From NCBI GenBank assembly GCA_028023455.1, contig JAQFVV010012422.1:7677210-7741209 (forward strand): a DNA stretch of 64,000 bases, given 5' to 3'. The DNA comes from Epiperipatus broadwayi. Its lineage: Eukaryota > Onychophora > Udeonychophora > Euonychophora > Peripatidae. Made by a program: the position numbers and the translations under genes. The notes under the pieces are model-generated. The model saw only the letters and a list, made by a program, of their open reading frames with translations. It did no database searches and had not been told where the DNA came from. The first letter of the stretch is position 1, and every line of letters begins with the position of its first letter. Positions 1 to 12,475 of the stretch are shown here, in pieces.

Positions 1-1435
1 ACTTTATTTAACATTATAAACAAGCTAATTCTTTTACAAATCAAATACATGATCGGATTATATATTTTTGTTTTTTCTTTCAAAGAAAAACAAAACCTAA
101 TGAATATACAATCTTCATAATCTTATTAAACTCCCAAGTAAGTTAAAATGGATTTATTAATTTAAAAATTAGAAAGCATTTGTTTTTTTATATTTTAACT
201 CTAATGTTTTTACTTCTAAGTATTACTTTTTTTAACATTCATTCTCTAATAATAATAAAAAAGCTCATTTAGGTGGGAAGATAGACAAATTTATTTAATT
301 CTCAGTTCAAACATATATGTGCAGAACATGGCTCCACACAATATATACATATATACTGAATTATACATTTTCATGGATTTTTAATTTGGTAAAGAATAGA
401 AATAAAAAGAATATATCTATGTAAACAAAGATAACTTGACTTTTTGATGTTGCCAAGAAACCAATTACTAAATGACAATCCTAAAACTAAACAAGTTTTC
501 TCTATTAATTTATTACCATAGCTGTTTTATTTTTGGTTTTAATAATGTAAAAGGGAACCTCTTATTTGAACCCAAGTTACTATTCAATATTCTAATGTAG
601 ATAGATCTCACTTCAATCCATTGTGGAATATTTATAATTCTGCATTACAAATTTAGTACATATATATTGAAATTAATAATGTCTTATTTATTTCACTCTC
701 AGCCAAATAGTCTTCCACGGGACAGTAATCTGGTTTTCTGTTATCGTGAGAATGATAATAAATATAACATATAAAAGATAAAACAAATAGTTTAAAATAA
801 AGTCTTAAATGTAATAATAATAGATAATGTTCTGATGTAAAATAAATTATTAAACTCATATTTTTTATAAATAAAACAATAGATTTGATAAAAGTGTTTA
901 ACTTTAAGAGAAACTAATAAATTATATAAACGAAATTAAAGGTATTGCTCTTATCAAAGATTAAAAGAATGTATGGAATGTATTGAAAAACAACTCGAGT
1001 GTTAAAAAACTACATTTTAAATAATTAAATTAAAAATAAATTAATAAACAGATTAAGACTGTTTTGAGATTTGAAAATAAAGGAAACAGTAATTTAATAA
1101 TTACAATGTTTTGAAAATTCAATAACTTAAATAATGATGGTGTTATGTAAAAATATATAATTAAAATAAATAAGATCATAAAAGTGTTGAAAACAAAAGA
1201 TTATTAAAGGTGTTAAAAACAAGATCTAATGTATTAAAAACAAGAGGTCGAAACCTATATATGTAATCAGTTTTTCTTGAAATTAATCAATCTGGATTCT
1301 TGTCTTATTTAAGCTGCATCAAACCATCGTTAGAATGGCTGAGTAGAAAAAAAAATATCAACTACTAAAATCTGACTAAGCTATTTAGAAAAAAATCTTT
1401 ATTCAAATTAAAGGATCTCATATTTCAAGACAGGA
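1..1435. other. AT-rich stretch without recognisable gene
   Basis: Very A+T rich sequence with short homopolymers and no long open frame. Around 1177-1250 a short phrase resembling GTGTTAAAAACAAG recurs three times at roughly 25-base spacing, a small decayed tandem repeat. I see no exon signature or recognisable mobile element until the LINE fragment at 1441. Confidence 0.6.
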
Positions 1436-1440
1436 GATTT

Positions 1441-1696
1441 ATCATCATCATCAACCATTATCAATCCATTGCAGGATGAAGGTCTCTCCAAGTTCAATCC
1501 ATCTTTTGCGATCTTTAGCTTCTCTTCTCCACACCACCCCTGAAAACTTTATTATTTCATCCATCCATCTCACATGTGGTCTCTTTCTGGGTCTTTTACA
1601 ATCTCTTGGAATCCAGTTTAAAATTTCAATTGTCCATCTATTATCATCTCTTCTAGCAATATGTCCAGCCCAACTCCACTTCAGTCTTTGGTACAA
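1441..1696 (-). pseudogene. RTE-like LINE, 3' end of reverse transcriptase ORF (5' truncated)
   Basis: The minus strand keeps an open frame of about 80 codons up to a natural stop. It reads as the extreme C terminus of an endonuclease/reverse-transcriptase LINE protein, with the block LKWSWAGHIARRDDNRW, then WIPRDCKRPRKRPHVRWMDE, then ETFILQWI before the stop. The same block occurs at 48384-48836 and 52137-52675, so this is a dispersed family. Just after the stop the minus strand runs into ATGATGATGATG (plus strand 1441-1452), the short tandem-repeat tail typical of RTE-clade elements. It is truncated at the 5' side near 1690, after which the plus strand is unrelated AT-rich DNA. No stop interrupts the retained part, so the insertion is fairly young. 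The host function is nil. The clade assignment rests on motif memory, not a search. Confidence 0.8.
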
Positions 1697-1867
1697 AAAA
1701 TGTTAAAGCATTTTTAACAACAAAACAGATTTGAATTTGTAATAACGAAAATTTATTTAAAGTTACTCTTAGTATCATAATCATAACATTATGTGACTAA
1801 AGGAAGTTGAGATTCAGATTTAAAAGTTTTTGAATATTAAATAATAGATTAACATAAAATTGAATTT

Positions 1868-2173
1868 TTAGGAGTAGATTTGCATACTAATGGTGAAATG
1901 TATGCTACAAGTGCCATTTCTAGAGTTCTTTTTATTAATGGCATGATGATCATTAGTTATTGACCACACTTCCTTCACCTTTCTCCTTCTGTCATCTCTC
2001 TCAGAACAAATGATGTCAATTGTAGAAAGATCAAAGTTATGGCCTGATTGCAACTCATAATCCAAGAAAATAGAAAGATATTCATTGTTTTTCTTGGCCT
2101 GGTTGTACAGATATTTATGCTGGGCAAGTCTTGCAGATAAATTAGCTCGGGTTTCACCATAGTAAGACTTCAA
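1868..2173 (-). pseudogene. Penelope-like element, GIY-YIG endonuclease fragment
   Basis: The minus-strand frame starts in YYGETRANLSARLAQHKYLY, which matches the GIY-YIG nuclease signature of Penelope-like retroelements (Y-x-GET, then RL-x-x-H). It continues through a region ending in DDRRRKVKEVWSI. The second PLE relic at 46990-48290 has the matching pieces YYGETKANVLTRLQQH and DRKRKLKEAWF, so the two belong to one family. Only the C-terminal nuclease part is here; the reverse transcriptase is missing upstream (plus-strand coordinates above 2173). The fragment stays open for about 100 codons and ends shortly after the conserved part. It is a truncated copy with no expected host role. Confidence 0.75.
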
Positions 2174-2528
2174 GCAATTACGTTTTTTGAAATTAATTTT
2201 GTATTACAATTTGATGTGAAGCCTCTCCAGGTGCTTTATCTTTTGAATTATTTAATAATTTATTTAAATATTGAGACAAGCAAAAACTGATATTGTATTT
2301 ATTGAAACAAATGTTTTTTAATTTGTGTACTAATTTCGAAATATAAAGAAAAGTAGCCCCTTTTTTTTAGCAACTTATAAGGAAAAGAACAAGATTATAA
2401 ATGGAATCAATTAATAGAAGCCATCATGGAAGAAATATTAGTCTGCAAAAAAACAATCTTCACAATAAGCTGAAGAGAATTATGACTATAGAACTTTTGC
2501 TGTGTAAGCTTTAAAAAACTAGACGATT

Positions 2529-2636
2529 GTCTTGCATTGGTGGTCGAGAGGTCAGCGCGACTGCCTTGCACTTGCAGGCAATTGCCCGGGTTGCGGGTTC
2601 GCGTCCCGGCTGATGCTATGACACTTAAAAAAAAAA
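2529..2636 (+). mobile_element. tRNA-Gly-derived SINE, duplicated B-box type
   Basis: The copy has an A-box-like segment (TGGTGGTCGAGAGGTCAGC), a B-box region with a near-tandem repeat of GGGTTCGC, the 3' acceptor half GGCTGATGC, then TATGACACTT and an A tail. It is flanked by near-identical direct repeats, AAAACTAGACGATT at 2515-2528 and AAAACTAGACAATT at 2633-2646. This is the hallmark of target-primed retroposition. Its anticodon-arm region (TGCCTTGCACTTGCAGGCA) is shared with the copy at 34796-34899, so these two form a sub-subfamily. Confidence 0.9.
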
Positions 2637-2649
2637 CTAGACAATTATT

Positions 2650-4105
2650 CTAAGGTATTAATCATTTTAAGTTTCATTTTACAACCTCTTAGCAAATTTT
2701 AACAAACTATGTTTTATTATGTATAGAGTGTTTAGATAACATATTTAATTATTGACTAAAAAAGGAAGCTAATGTTGTTGTTTTTAAAGCTAGTATTTGT
2801 TATTAAGCATCTACAAATACTCATGCTGCATTTTAAAGCAACTGAAAAAAAAAAAGTATTTGAAAAAAAAAATTGTTCCATCTTGTCTTTATTATACGTG
2901 TATGATTTATTAAAATTTTTATCTTCTTTTTTTAAAAGATGTTTTCTTTCATGTAAAATTGTCAGCAAATATGTACAGTTGTATATAATCAGAATGTAAT
3001 ATTAATTTTAAACATGAAAAGTGTTTATTCTCATAAAATATGTAAAGTGAAGTGTCTAATGGTTAAATAATAAGTGTAATATAATTATTAGTGTTTTAAG
3101 TTAAAGATTCATTCAGAAATTTGAGCAAGTTTATTTGTGCATATATTAGCTTTCATTTTGATTACTGTGAGTTAGATAGCTCACTGTTGAATGGTTAAAT
3201 TATATTATATCTATGTGGTGGATTTATTCACAGTTCTGTTTTATAAATATGGGATTGGATACAAATTGCCACCTCAGTTAATGAAATAATGTTAATGATC
3301 ATACTTAAAACAGCTAACTCTGCAATTAAATTGAGTAATTATTAAACCAGGATTTGGACCTAAAGTTATCATTTCCTAGAATTATCATGTGTTTTGATTA
3401 AAATAATCTCATATTAGATATATGTGTGTGACTATGCTATGAAGCTAACGATATGAATAAATGTATTATATTTGTGAGGATTAGCCGTACATAGGATTAT
3501 ATCCAATGTATATTAAAGGCCTGGTATTTACTCTGTGACAAGTGTATTTGGTCATATAACCATATTTGTATTATAAGATGTAATTGAAAGATTACTGTAC
3601 AAAATTAATCAGAATAAATCTTGGACATTTTGCAAATCACTACTAATGTTTTCCATGTGTGAACTAAAAGTTAAAAGCTAAATGAGAAATAGCTTATTAA
3701 CACAATTATTACCAATTGTTACAATGTTATTCCTAATGTAAGCATATTTAAGGGGGAAAACATGATATGTAGTCTGACAATTATGATACTCTATAAATAA
3801 GCTATTATTTTTTTATTTGTTTAAATAGTGTGTAAACTGTTTTATATGTAATATTCTCTGGTCTGCATATTTATTCCATGTCCCATTCTCTGGGAGTAAC
3901 TTATGTCACATGATCTAGCCAGGTATTGAAAATAGTGGCTATGCAGTGGTCATCATCATAACATATTAAAAAAAAGTTTCAAATCTTGTTATATATATAT
4001 ATATGTGCTGTATATTTTCTGAAGTCAGATGACTCCCAAATCATATAAATTAAATTAAAATAAATGAAAACATAGATAAGCTGACCGACTGATTTTTAAT
4101 GATAT
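2650..4105. other. AT-rich intergenic stretch
   Basis: No gene or recognisable transposon. The small open frames at 2756-2999 exist on both strands across A-rich and T-rich runs and have no coding character. A short (TA)n tract lies at 3991-4004. Confidence 0.5.
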
Positions 4106-4107
4106 AT

Positions 4108-7003
4108 ATATATATTGTAATGTTATGGAAAATTAGTGATCAATATAAGAAAGATGGGAAACCATCATCATCCCCTAATACACAAAATATAAAATTAAAT
4201 ATAAAAAGAATGAGCATGAGAGATCAGCAAAACTAACAACAAATAAGTAACTATAAGTTCACCAGCATTGCACAAAAGTAATAACCATTCATCGTCATGA
4301 ATGTTCAACAAAAAAAATAAATCAATAGTCAATCTGACCAGGTTAATTATTTAGCGTTTTCTACATGCTGAGTATTATCCATGCCCTCTGGCCACTTAGT
4401 ATCATTAACATACTAGCAACCAGGATAATCATCAACTGGATGTCCATAAACACTAAACATAAACCCCTCTAATATAACAGACCATTATGCATGAATCTAG
4501 CTCAGAGAGCAAAAGCTCTATAACTGTTATTGTGATCAAGAGATATAGTACAGCAGATAATAATTTATAATATTTTAGGATTAAATAAATTCATTGAAAT
4601 AACTTGCATATAAATTTAATAATAACAATAAAATTAAATTAAGGTCTGTAAAATATGGCTATACATATAAATTAAACCTTTGGATTTTTATTAATACCAA
4701 AAATAAATCCACTATTATATTGTAATTTACAAATAGGTTTCAAATGGTTTACATAAAAGATACTTTTGAATAGTCATAAACCTATAAATGAAATTCATTT
4801 TTATAATACATAATTAATGACTGATTTAACATATATATGTGTGGTGTGTGCACATGGAAATGTGTACCACAATGATGTTTATATTATGACATTTTACTTT
4901 GTCAAAATAATAAACTCACTAAAAATCTTATATTTTTACAATTAATTACATGTTGAAAATATACATAAATTTTACATGTATGTGTGTATATATAAAAAAA
5001 TTATATGAATCAAAGTTATTAATTCATTCATTCTTTCTAATAGAAAAAAAGTAAGATCACATCTTTGACAATGCCTCATAAAAGTTTTATTTTTTCCTTT
5101 TAACTCTTTTGCATTCCCTCAGATTTCATTGTTTTTCTTTGTTCTCATGTTCAACGCAAAATTTAAGATTAAATCATTATTATTTATCAGAAAATAATAA
5201 ATTTGACTTCATTTGATGGATATTTTTTTACTATTGAAATAAATTTTAAATGTTTACATTTTTTTCCTACAAATATTCAAAAAATGAGATCATAATCAAA
5301 ACAAAAAAAATTACATGTCATCATTTCTAGAAAGATTAAATCTTCATTATTATTTTTTTAAAATCTGAATGAATATTTATTTATTTCTCTTATATCTAAT
5401 GAAATATGGTTTAATATTTTAAAATTTTTCAATATTTATTACAAACATACAATATTTTCATACCCATTATTATAATTAGATTGCTTATGTAGAAAGCTAA
5501 GCTTCTAAATTGCTTTAGGGCATATTTGTATTGTCTCCTAATATAATGTTCTATTTTTGAAAATAAAGTGTTTCCATTCAAAATAAATTAATAATTTATA
5601 TTTATAAGCTCTAATAAATATTGTGTAAATTGTTCTATAAAAATATATAAAATTGTAATAAATTCACAAATAAACTCATTTTTGATTATTTGAACCATTT
5701 TCTTTAAACAATGTCATAAAAATTATGATGTGAATGACCCAATCATAATACAATAGATTTACTTGGCAGGATGGAGCTAAATTTTATTGTTTATAAACAA
5801 ATTTTGGTTTTCTCACCATCTATCAAATTTTTTGAACTAAAATTTTATATTATAATGTATATAGAAAATACACATATAAATCAATATAATGCTTTCAGAA
5901 ATTCTCATTAGGGAGCAAATTAGTATAAAAATGTAAAATTGCATTCAGAAATACTATTTGGTTAATGGGTTACTCCTAATTAATTATAAATGTCATTAAA
6001 AATATTCCAGCAAGTCCATTTGTTTTTTAACTTAGAAAGATTTTTTTTCACTTTTGGAGTTTACTTTTTTTAAAAGTATACTAAAAATGCATCTTATTTA
6101 CTTTTAAGAAATGTTGTAATTTAAAAATTACAACTGTCATTTTCATTAAAGAAATTATTTAAAATAACTCACTAGCTATACTTTATATACATGATACAGT
6201 ACCTTTATCTGTGCTTCTCTGCATATACATAAACTAGTATATGTATAAACTGATTCTTCAGCAAGCTGATGGACTCTCTTAATATGCGGATCCTTTCTAA
6301 AACAGCAGACTGGCTTGTTGTCATCTTTATGAAACATATAATCCAGATAACTGTGGCATTCAATCAGCTCTATTTAGTCTAGAATTTTATAGACTTCAAG
6401 CATACCATAAATACACAATATATGTGGGCTAATGAACCACAGAAAATCTGGACCTGGCCTCCAGGTAAATTAAAACACCTCTATAGTTAACTAGTAGCAG
6501 CAACTAGACTTGAACTGTCTTGCCTTTACTTATAATTTCATAGTAACTCTACTGTCATAATCTGTAAAAATCTAAAAGCTTCTCTCTAATCTTTTTCCAA
6601 CCTTTTTATAGTAAGGGTGAAAAAATACAGCAATGAAAAATATGTTTTTTATCTTGATTGAACAAAGCTAATGTCTCTTTTCCATTCATTTTAATCCTTT
6701 GAAAAACAACTTTGTTGCATTTTCATCAAAATATTTTATACAAGCATTAATTTAAAAAAATTGCTATCAAAATAGATACTGGAATTTTATAATTACCAAT
6801 ATATCTATTGTAACATAAAAATATGCTTATTTTAATTTCAAAATCAGAATTAACATAATATTAATTATATCTTTTTAAATGATTAATTTATAATAAATTT
6901 TTTTAAATTAAAAATTATTTAAACAAATGTTATTCCAGTATAATATAGAAAATATGTATAAAAAATTGTCTCTATTTTTACTTTTCATTTCAACTTTATA
7001 TAT
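4108..7003. repeat. Long direct-repeat unit, copy 1 (about 2.9 kb)
   Basis: This unit is homologous, in the same order and orientation, to 7646-10172. Anchors include the starts ATATATATTGTAA (about 4111 and 7648); the block around CTCTGGCCACTTAGTATCATTAA (4388; compare 8142); AATTATAAATGTC (5981; compare 9028); CTTTATCTGTGCTTCTCTGCATAT (6201; compare 9116); and ATTTCAAAATCAGAATTA (6835; compare 9916). Copy 1 has about 900 bases (roughly 5080-5960) with no counterpart in copy 2. No open frame of significance is present. Its right end is hidden by the assembly gap. It could be a large non-autonomous DNA transposon or an old segmental tandem duplication. Confidence 0.7.
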
Positions 7004-7503
7004 NNNNNNNNNNNNNNNNNNNNNNNNNNNNNNNNNNNNNNNNNNNNNNNNNNNNNNNNNNNNNNNNNNNNNNNNNNNNNNNNNNNNNNNNNNNNNNNNN
7101 NNNNNNNNNNNNNNNNNNNNNNNNNNNNNNNNNNNNNNNNNNNNNNNNNNNNNNNNNNNNNNNNNNNNNNNNNNNNNNNNNNNNNNNNNNNNNNNNNNNN
7201 NNNNNNNNNNNNNNNNNNNNNNNNNNNNNNNNNNNNNNNNNNNNNNNNNNNNNNNNNNNNNNNNNNNNNNNNNNNNNNNNNNNNNNNNNNNNNNNNNNNN
7301 NNNNNNNNNNNNNNNNNNNNNNNNNNNNNNNNNNNNNNNNNNNNNNNNNNNNNNNNNNNNNNNNNNNNNNNNNNNNNNNNNNNNNNNNNNNNNNNNNNNN
7401 NNNNNNNNNNNNNNNNNNNNNNNNNNNNNNNNNNNNNNNNNNNNNNNNNNNNNNNNNNNNNNNNNNNNNNNNNNNNNNNNNNNNNNNNNNNNNNNNNNNN
7501 NNN
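7004..7503. other. Assembly gap of 500 N
   Basis: Exactly 500 N bases, most likely a fixed-size scaffold gap. The left flank ends in TATAT and the right flank is a 92-base (TA)n tract, so the assembly probably broke on the dinucleotide run. Apparent open frames across it are artefacts. Confidence 0.97.

Positions 7504-7595
<92 letters not shown>
7504..7595. repeat. (TA)n microsatellite
   Basis: An uninterrupted AT dinucleotide run of about 92 bases directly abutting the gap. The true length is unknown because the gap lies within or next to it. Confidence 0.97.
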
Positions 7596-7600
<5 letters not shown>

Positions 7601-7645
7601 TGCTCTGCTATGTTGCTGTATGCCATGAAACACAACTATCTCAAT

Positions 7646-10157
7646 ATATATATATTGTAACGGGATGGGGTATAAGAATTGGTATGAACCTGAAGTGATG
7701 GAAACATCATCATTACTCCCAGTCCATTTAAAATAAAATATTTATGAAAAGTATATTTAGGTAAGATATATTTAATAATAAAATGAGATTAGAGAATCTC
7801 TGAGAACATTGAGAAATCAGAAGCTAACCCAGAAGAGCAACTAAAGCATAATTATTATCAACCAGCATTATAAAGTAAATATCAGTAAATATGAAGAGAA
7901 CCATCCATCATCATGAATGATCAATAATTAAAATAAATCAGAATAAAATCAACAGACCATCTTGTGGCTGGATTGAAATTGGGTCTTCTGTAGACCAGGC
8001 TAACAATTGAGCCTTTGCCAGCTTGGGCAATTATATAAACATGACTTTGATGCACCAGTTTAGTGCCCATCCATTAAAATACACAATAATCAGAAATAGA
8101 ACAATAATTCTGGGACATTTAAACAATGCTGATCATCATCAATGCTCTGGACACTTAGTAACATTAATGTACTGGCCAACAATAAACTTAAATTTTTAAC
8201 AAGACTGAACTAAAATAAAATATAGTGCATGGGCTTTAAAGAGTATCCTCTTTTGCGCCAACCAGGATGATGATTGATTATCTCTGGATGCCCAAAGCAC
8301 CAAACACATCCCCATTTATCCATGTCCGAAATCTATCTCAGAGAACATGGGCTCTATTACTGTATGTGAACAAGAAATGATGGAATACAATTTTTAACAA
8401 TTAAATATAAGTTTATTAATAACAATAAAAAAATGGTATTTAAGGTCTTATAGGTTAAGGGTTCTGATTTTGAATGATATACAATATTATATACACAATT
8501 AAAGTTATCATATTGATTTACAATATTTCTTAATAAGTTTCTACAAATGCATATATATATCCGTACACAGTCGTGCATTTTATAATATACAAGGCATACA
8601 TTTCAATTAACATAAAATAATTATAAAAAAAGGATTAAATTTTACATATGTGTTGACAAGCATTGTTATTTGCCATAGAATTGACAGATATACACACACA
8701 TACATGCATGTGCATGAAAATTCTGAACATATTAAATCTGTTCTACAATAATACGTGATTAAGCTTTTAAATTATATTTTAAATAATACAAATATAGAAT
8801 TGCACAGAGTATTAATAAATTTAAATTTGTCAAATAATAAATAACAACACTTTTATAATTAATAATTTCATTTTGAATATACATAAAATTTACATATATA
8901 CATGTGTAACAATATTAAAAAAAATCAGTTTATCAAATTCTATTATAGCTTTCTTTTATTCTTTTAAAAAAATATGTAGTCAATTTTCCAGAGGTCAGAA
9001 AGCTTTTATTAAGTTACCTCTTAACTAATTATAAATGTCTTTAATTTTAAAAATATAGATTTAAAAATGTCCATCAAATAAATTATTGAAAAACAACTCA
9101 CTTTTGTATGCAAGTTTATCTGTGTTTCTCTTCGCATATGTAGACACAGCAGCATATGTATAACTACTTCTTTATTCAGCTGCTCTCTTGGGTAAGCTGT
9201 TTTTTGGTCATTCCAGGAAACTGTCATTATCAGGTAAAAGTACATAATTCAGGGATGGTTGGCTTTTTTCCTTCTGTAGTCAGTTCCACTTATACTTGGA
9301 TTTTATAAGATTAGAGTCAGGAAGCTGTTTTCCAGAACACTTTTAAGGCTATGAATTACAAAGAATCTTGACCCGTTTCCTCCATGTAAATTCAAACTCC
9401 TCCAGTGAAATGTAGAGCAGCTACTTCCTTACATTCTTAAATCCTCATGGCAGTTCTCTTGATAATTATAATAGCCATCTTTGCAGCTAGCTTTACTATA
9501 GCTATTTTCTGCTACAGTTACCAACTCTTCACAAAATACTTGAGCCAACTTTATAATTAGCTCTTCTGCTAACTCTTATAAACTGCCAGCCAAACTGTTC
9601 TCTTTAAAATCACTCTCCAGACTAACTGATATATTTTTAATCAGTCTTTTATAAACTTGGTTAAGTCAGGTGACAAAAACACAGTGGCTGTTTTCAATCA
9701 ACTTTAATCCATTTGAAAACAAGCTGGAAATCTCTATCAAAGTGTGATTTTCATGTTTTTACTTTAATCTTTGGAATTTGACCAAAGGTGTGATAATCCT
9801 TTTGAAAACATATACATGTTTTCATTTAGACAATAAAAATTTTACAAATTAATTAAAGATTTCAAAAATAGACATTTTTTTCAAAATTATCAAAAAAAAA
9901 CAAGCTTATATTTAAATTTCAAAATCAGAATTACAAATAATATTTATCAGACCTTTTAAAAGTTTAATTTATAAAACAATTTTTATTTTAAATCAGAGTT
10001 ATTATTTAACCCTTTACATATTATGATTTTATTTTAGGAATTATATAAAAAAAACCTACAAAAATTTATTCTGTGTTTATTTCTACTTTTCCTTTATTTT
10101 ACGTATATATTTATTCACATACACTATATTAGTGTGTATGATGTAAGCCAACTGGTT

Positions 10158-10172
<15 letters not shown>
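7646..10172. repeat. Long direct-repeat unit, copy 2 (about 2.5 kb), with terminal inverted repeats
   Basis: Second copy of the unit at 4108-7003. It begins TATATATTGTAACGGG at about 7648 and ends GGTTACAATATATAT at about 10155-10170. The ends are therefore inverted copies of each other (about 13-15 bases) and both sit in (TA)n DNA. Internal segments such as 7910-8000, 8130-8350, 9090-9250, 9360-9480 and 9680-9990 align in order with copy 1 after substitutions and small indels. No transposase frame is visible on either strand. The layout suggests a non-autonomous element that prefers TA tracts, but unequal duplication of host DNA remains possible. Confidence 0.65.
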
Positions 10173-10200
<28 letters not shown>

Positions 10201-10540
10201 CAATTTAATTACACAACATGTGTTAGAATTTAGAAAGGAATTATAATGAAGTCTTATTACTTGTTAAAAGGGTAATTCCAATTAATTTCTATATATTTAA
10301 TTATTGATATTCTGTCTCCAAAGTCAACTGAAATTTAAAAAAGTAATAAAAGAAACTTTTTATTTTTTTTATCGTGAAGTGTGTCTTCAAGAAAAATAGG
10401 ACATTTTAAAAAACCAATAAAATATCATATGACTTCATCATATGATTTTAGCTTGCATTTTGCTGTTATAATAATCCTATTTAGTGTAAGCTTTAGTAAT
10501 AATAATGATACTGCTTATTAAATCTCTATTTTGTTCTGTC

Positions 10541-10600
10541 TTATCTAATATCCCTAGACTTTCAAGCTTATGGCCTTCATCAGTGAGAAGCTCTGCATCT
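10541..10600 (-). ncRNA. Degenerate hammerhead-like motif (hammerhead-repeat family)
   Basis: On the minus strand CTGATGA (10583-10577) is followed by AGGCCATAAGCTT (possible 4-bp stem II closed by A-U, G-U, G-C, C-G), GAAA (10563-10560), GTC and TAGGGATATTAG. The order is that of a hammerhead core, and the flanks align with the better-preserved copy at 53501-53559. The CTA expected between GAAA and GTC is missing, and stem I has a mismatch and lacks its outer helix. It is probably an inactive relative. Confidence 0.5.
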
Positions 10601-10624
10601 TGACCTTTAACATCCAATGTGCCT

Positions 10625-12460
10625 TTCTTCTGACACTTATTATTTAATTCTCATTAATAATACTCATAATTTTGAAACTAGGCTGGGGATAGTTGGTAAT
10701 ACAGTGCAGAATAGAGATTTAATAAGGATTATCATATGGTATCTATTAATATTTACTAAAGCCTACAGTGAGTGGCATAAAAATGGTGATAAATTTTAAA
10801 AAAATACACACTGTGGCTTTTTTTTTTAATTTTTGTTATTAAATTTTAAAATAGGTGTTTAAAGCAACATAATAAAATTTGGAAAGCAAGCTTCAACTAC
10901 TGTTTTAAAACTGGAATATAAGGAACAATAATAAATGTTGCAGATCATTAACAGGATAGTTTTATTGTAGAATAAGGATTAATTTAGCTTATAATTTAAG
11001 AGTATAGGATAAGAGAAAAGCATATCCTGTTTTCTGAAGTGCAGAGATAACAGATAAAGTAGTGTACATAAAATGGATTAAAGCAAATATATATTATCAA
11101 TTTTCTGTATTAATCTGTGAGCTGATTGTCAAAAAGTTAGTGAGCATAGATCAGAAGAAGAATAACTTTGCAGGAACCAGGTCATAATGGGCTTGGAAGC
11201 AGTACAACTGTTCATTTATAAGATAACTAAGAATGTATATTGAGAAGTCACTTTCAACTAGTAAAGCTATAGAAATCCTTTAACTCAGTTTGAAAATATC
11301 AAACATGCATTGCTAAATGTCCTAGAATAAATGTGTCATCATTAGCTGTCCAATATGCTTATGAAATAGCACTCTGATCCATATAACTTTGCCTTATCTA
11401 AATTTGTTGCCAAGTAATAAACTTAGAATGAAGAAGAAATGTCTCCTGATGATCATTAAAGAATTGTTCCTGACAAAACACAAAAAGAAGGAAGAAAATC
11501 AACCAAAGAAAAGCCTGAAATTTAATTATTATGTAACTGTTTTAATTATTATATTGCATTATAAAAATAATTATGACTCACTCAGGATAGTAAGAAGAAA
11601 GAAAAGACAGTTGTTTTGCACTTTCCTTCAAAATAAATTTAAGAATAAGCAGAACTATAATGGGAAGGTTTAACATCTTCCATTGCTGTTTTTGAATTTA
11701 TAAGGTACTTACAACATGTTTAAAGTAATACGAAATATTATACTAAATCTAACTCCAACTGTCACAATTCTATTATGCCAAATTAATTTCATTATGTGGA
11801 GAAAACAATTTTTTTTAAAAAAAAAAGAAGTTATATTGCTATTAAATAAAGCACAATAATAACTTATACATACCTAATAAAATAATATAAATGAAGATAC
11901 TGAATTATAAAAGTTTAAAAAATATTTATTGAGACTTTTAATATGCGGTAATATCAGCATTGTCTTTAACACTTGCATTCGGGCAAAGCTAAAATGCACC
12001 TTCTTGCAACTTAACTAGTGGAACTGATATGTTTATTAAATTAAGTTATAGAATCTCACAAAAAGTGAGTTAAATGTCAACTTAAATTTTGATATATTAA
12101 TTATTGTATTAATCATATTGTGGATCGTATTTCTGATGAGTTAATTATTGTCATTAGTCAATAAAGTATACGAAATATATATACGTAATGAAAATAAGAA
12201 TCAATGTTTATCTTCAACTTTTCCCTTAATTTCCAGAATAAAAAGTGCTGAAATTAGCAGATGAAATTACGATTGTTTATAGATCCAACAACATGCAGTT
12301 TAAATTGATAAAAAAAATAATAATATACTCCTGTGGGAAGGAATATTACCAATCATACCATGCTGCAAATTTTAAATGTTGCAACCAAGATTTCATTCTC
12401 TTAGTTTTGCAAGAAGTAATGTGAAACAAAAAGTTTATATAGTGATTTTTATTATCATTA
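10625..12460. other. Intergenic stretch, no recognisable gene
   Basis: AT-rich sequence. The frame at 11389-11673 is lysine-rich and matches nothing I recognise; its composition follows the local A-rich DNA. I find no SINE or LINE signature here. Confidence 0.5.
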
Positions 12461-12475
12461 ATAATCTATGTTTTT

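Noticed and set aside
1476-1706. Plus-strand frame of 76 codons
   Set aside because: Antisense shadow of the RTE-like LINE fragment; the same shadow recurs opposite the 48.5 and 52.4 kb copies.
6908-7635. Long open frames of 200-241 codons across 6.9-7.6 kb
   Set aside because: They consist of the N gap and the (TA)n tract (Ile-Tyr repeats); no real coding sequence.
11389-11673. Lysine-rich frame of 94 codons as a gene
   Set aside because: No recognisable domain, start context or splice signals; composition follows local A-rich DNA.
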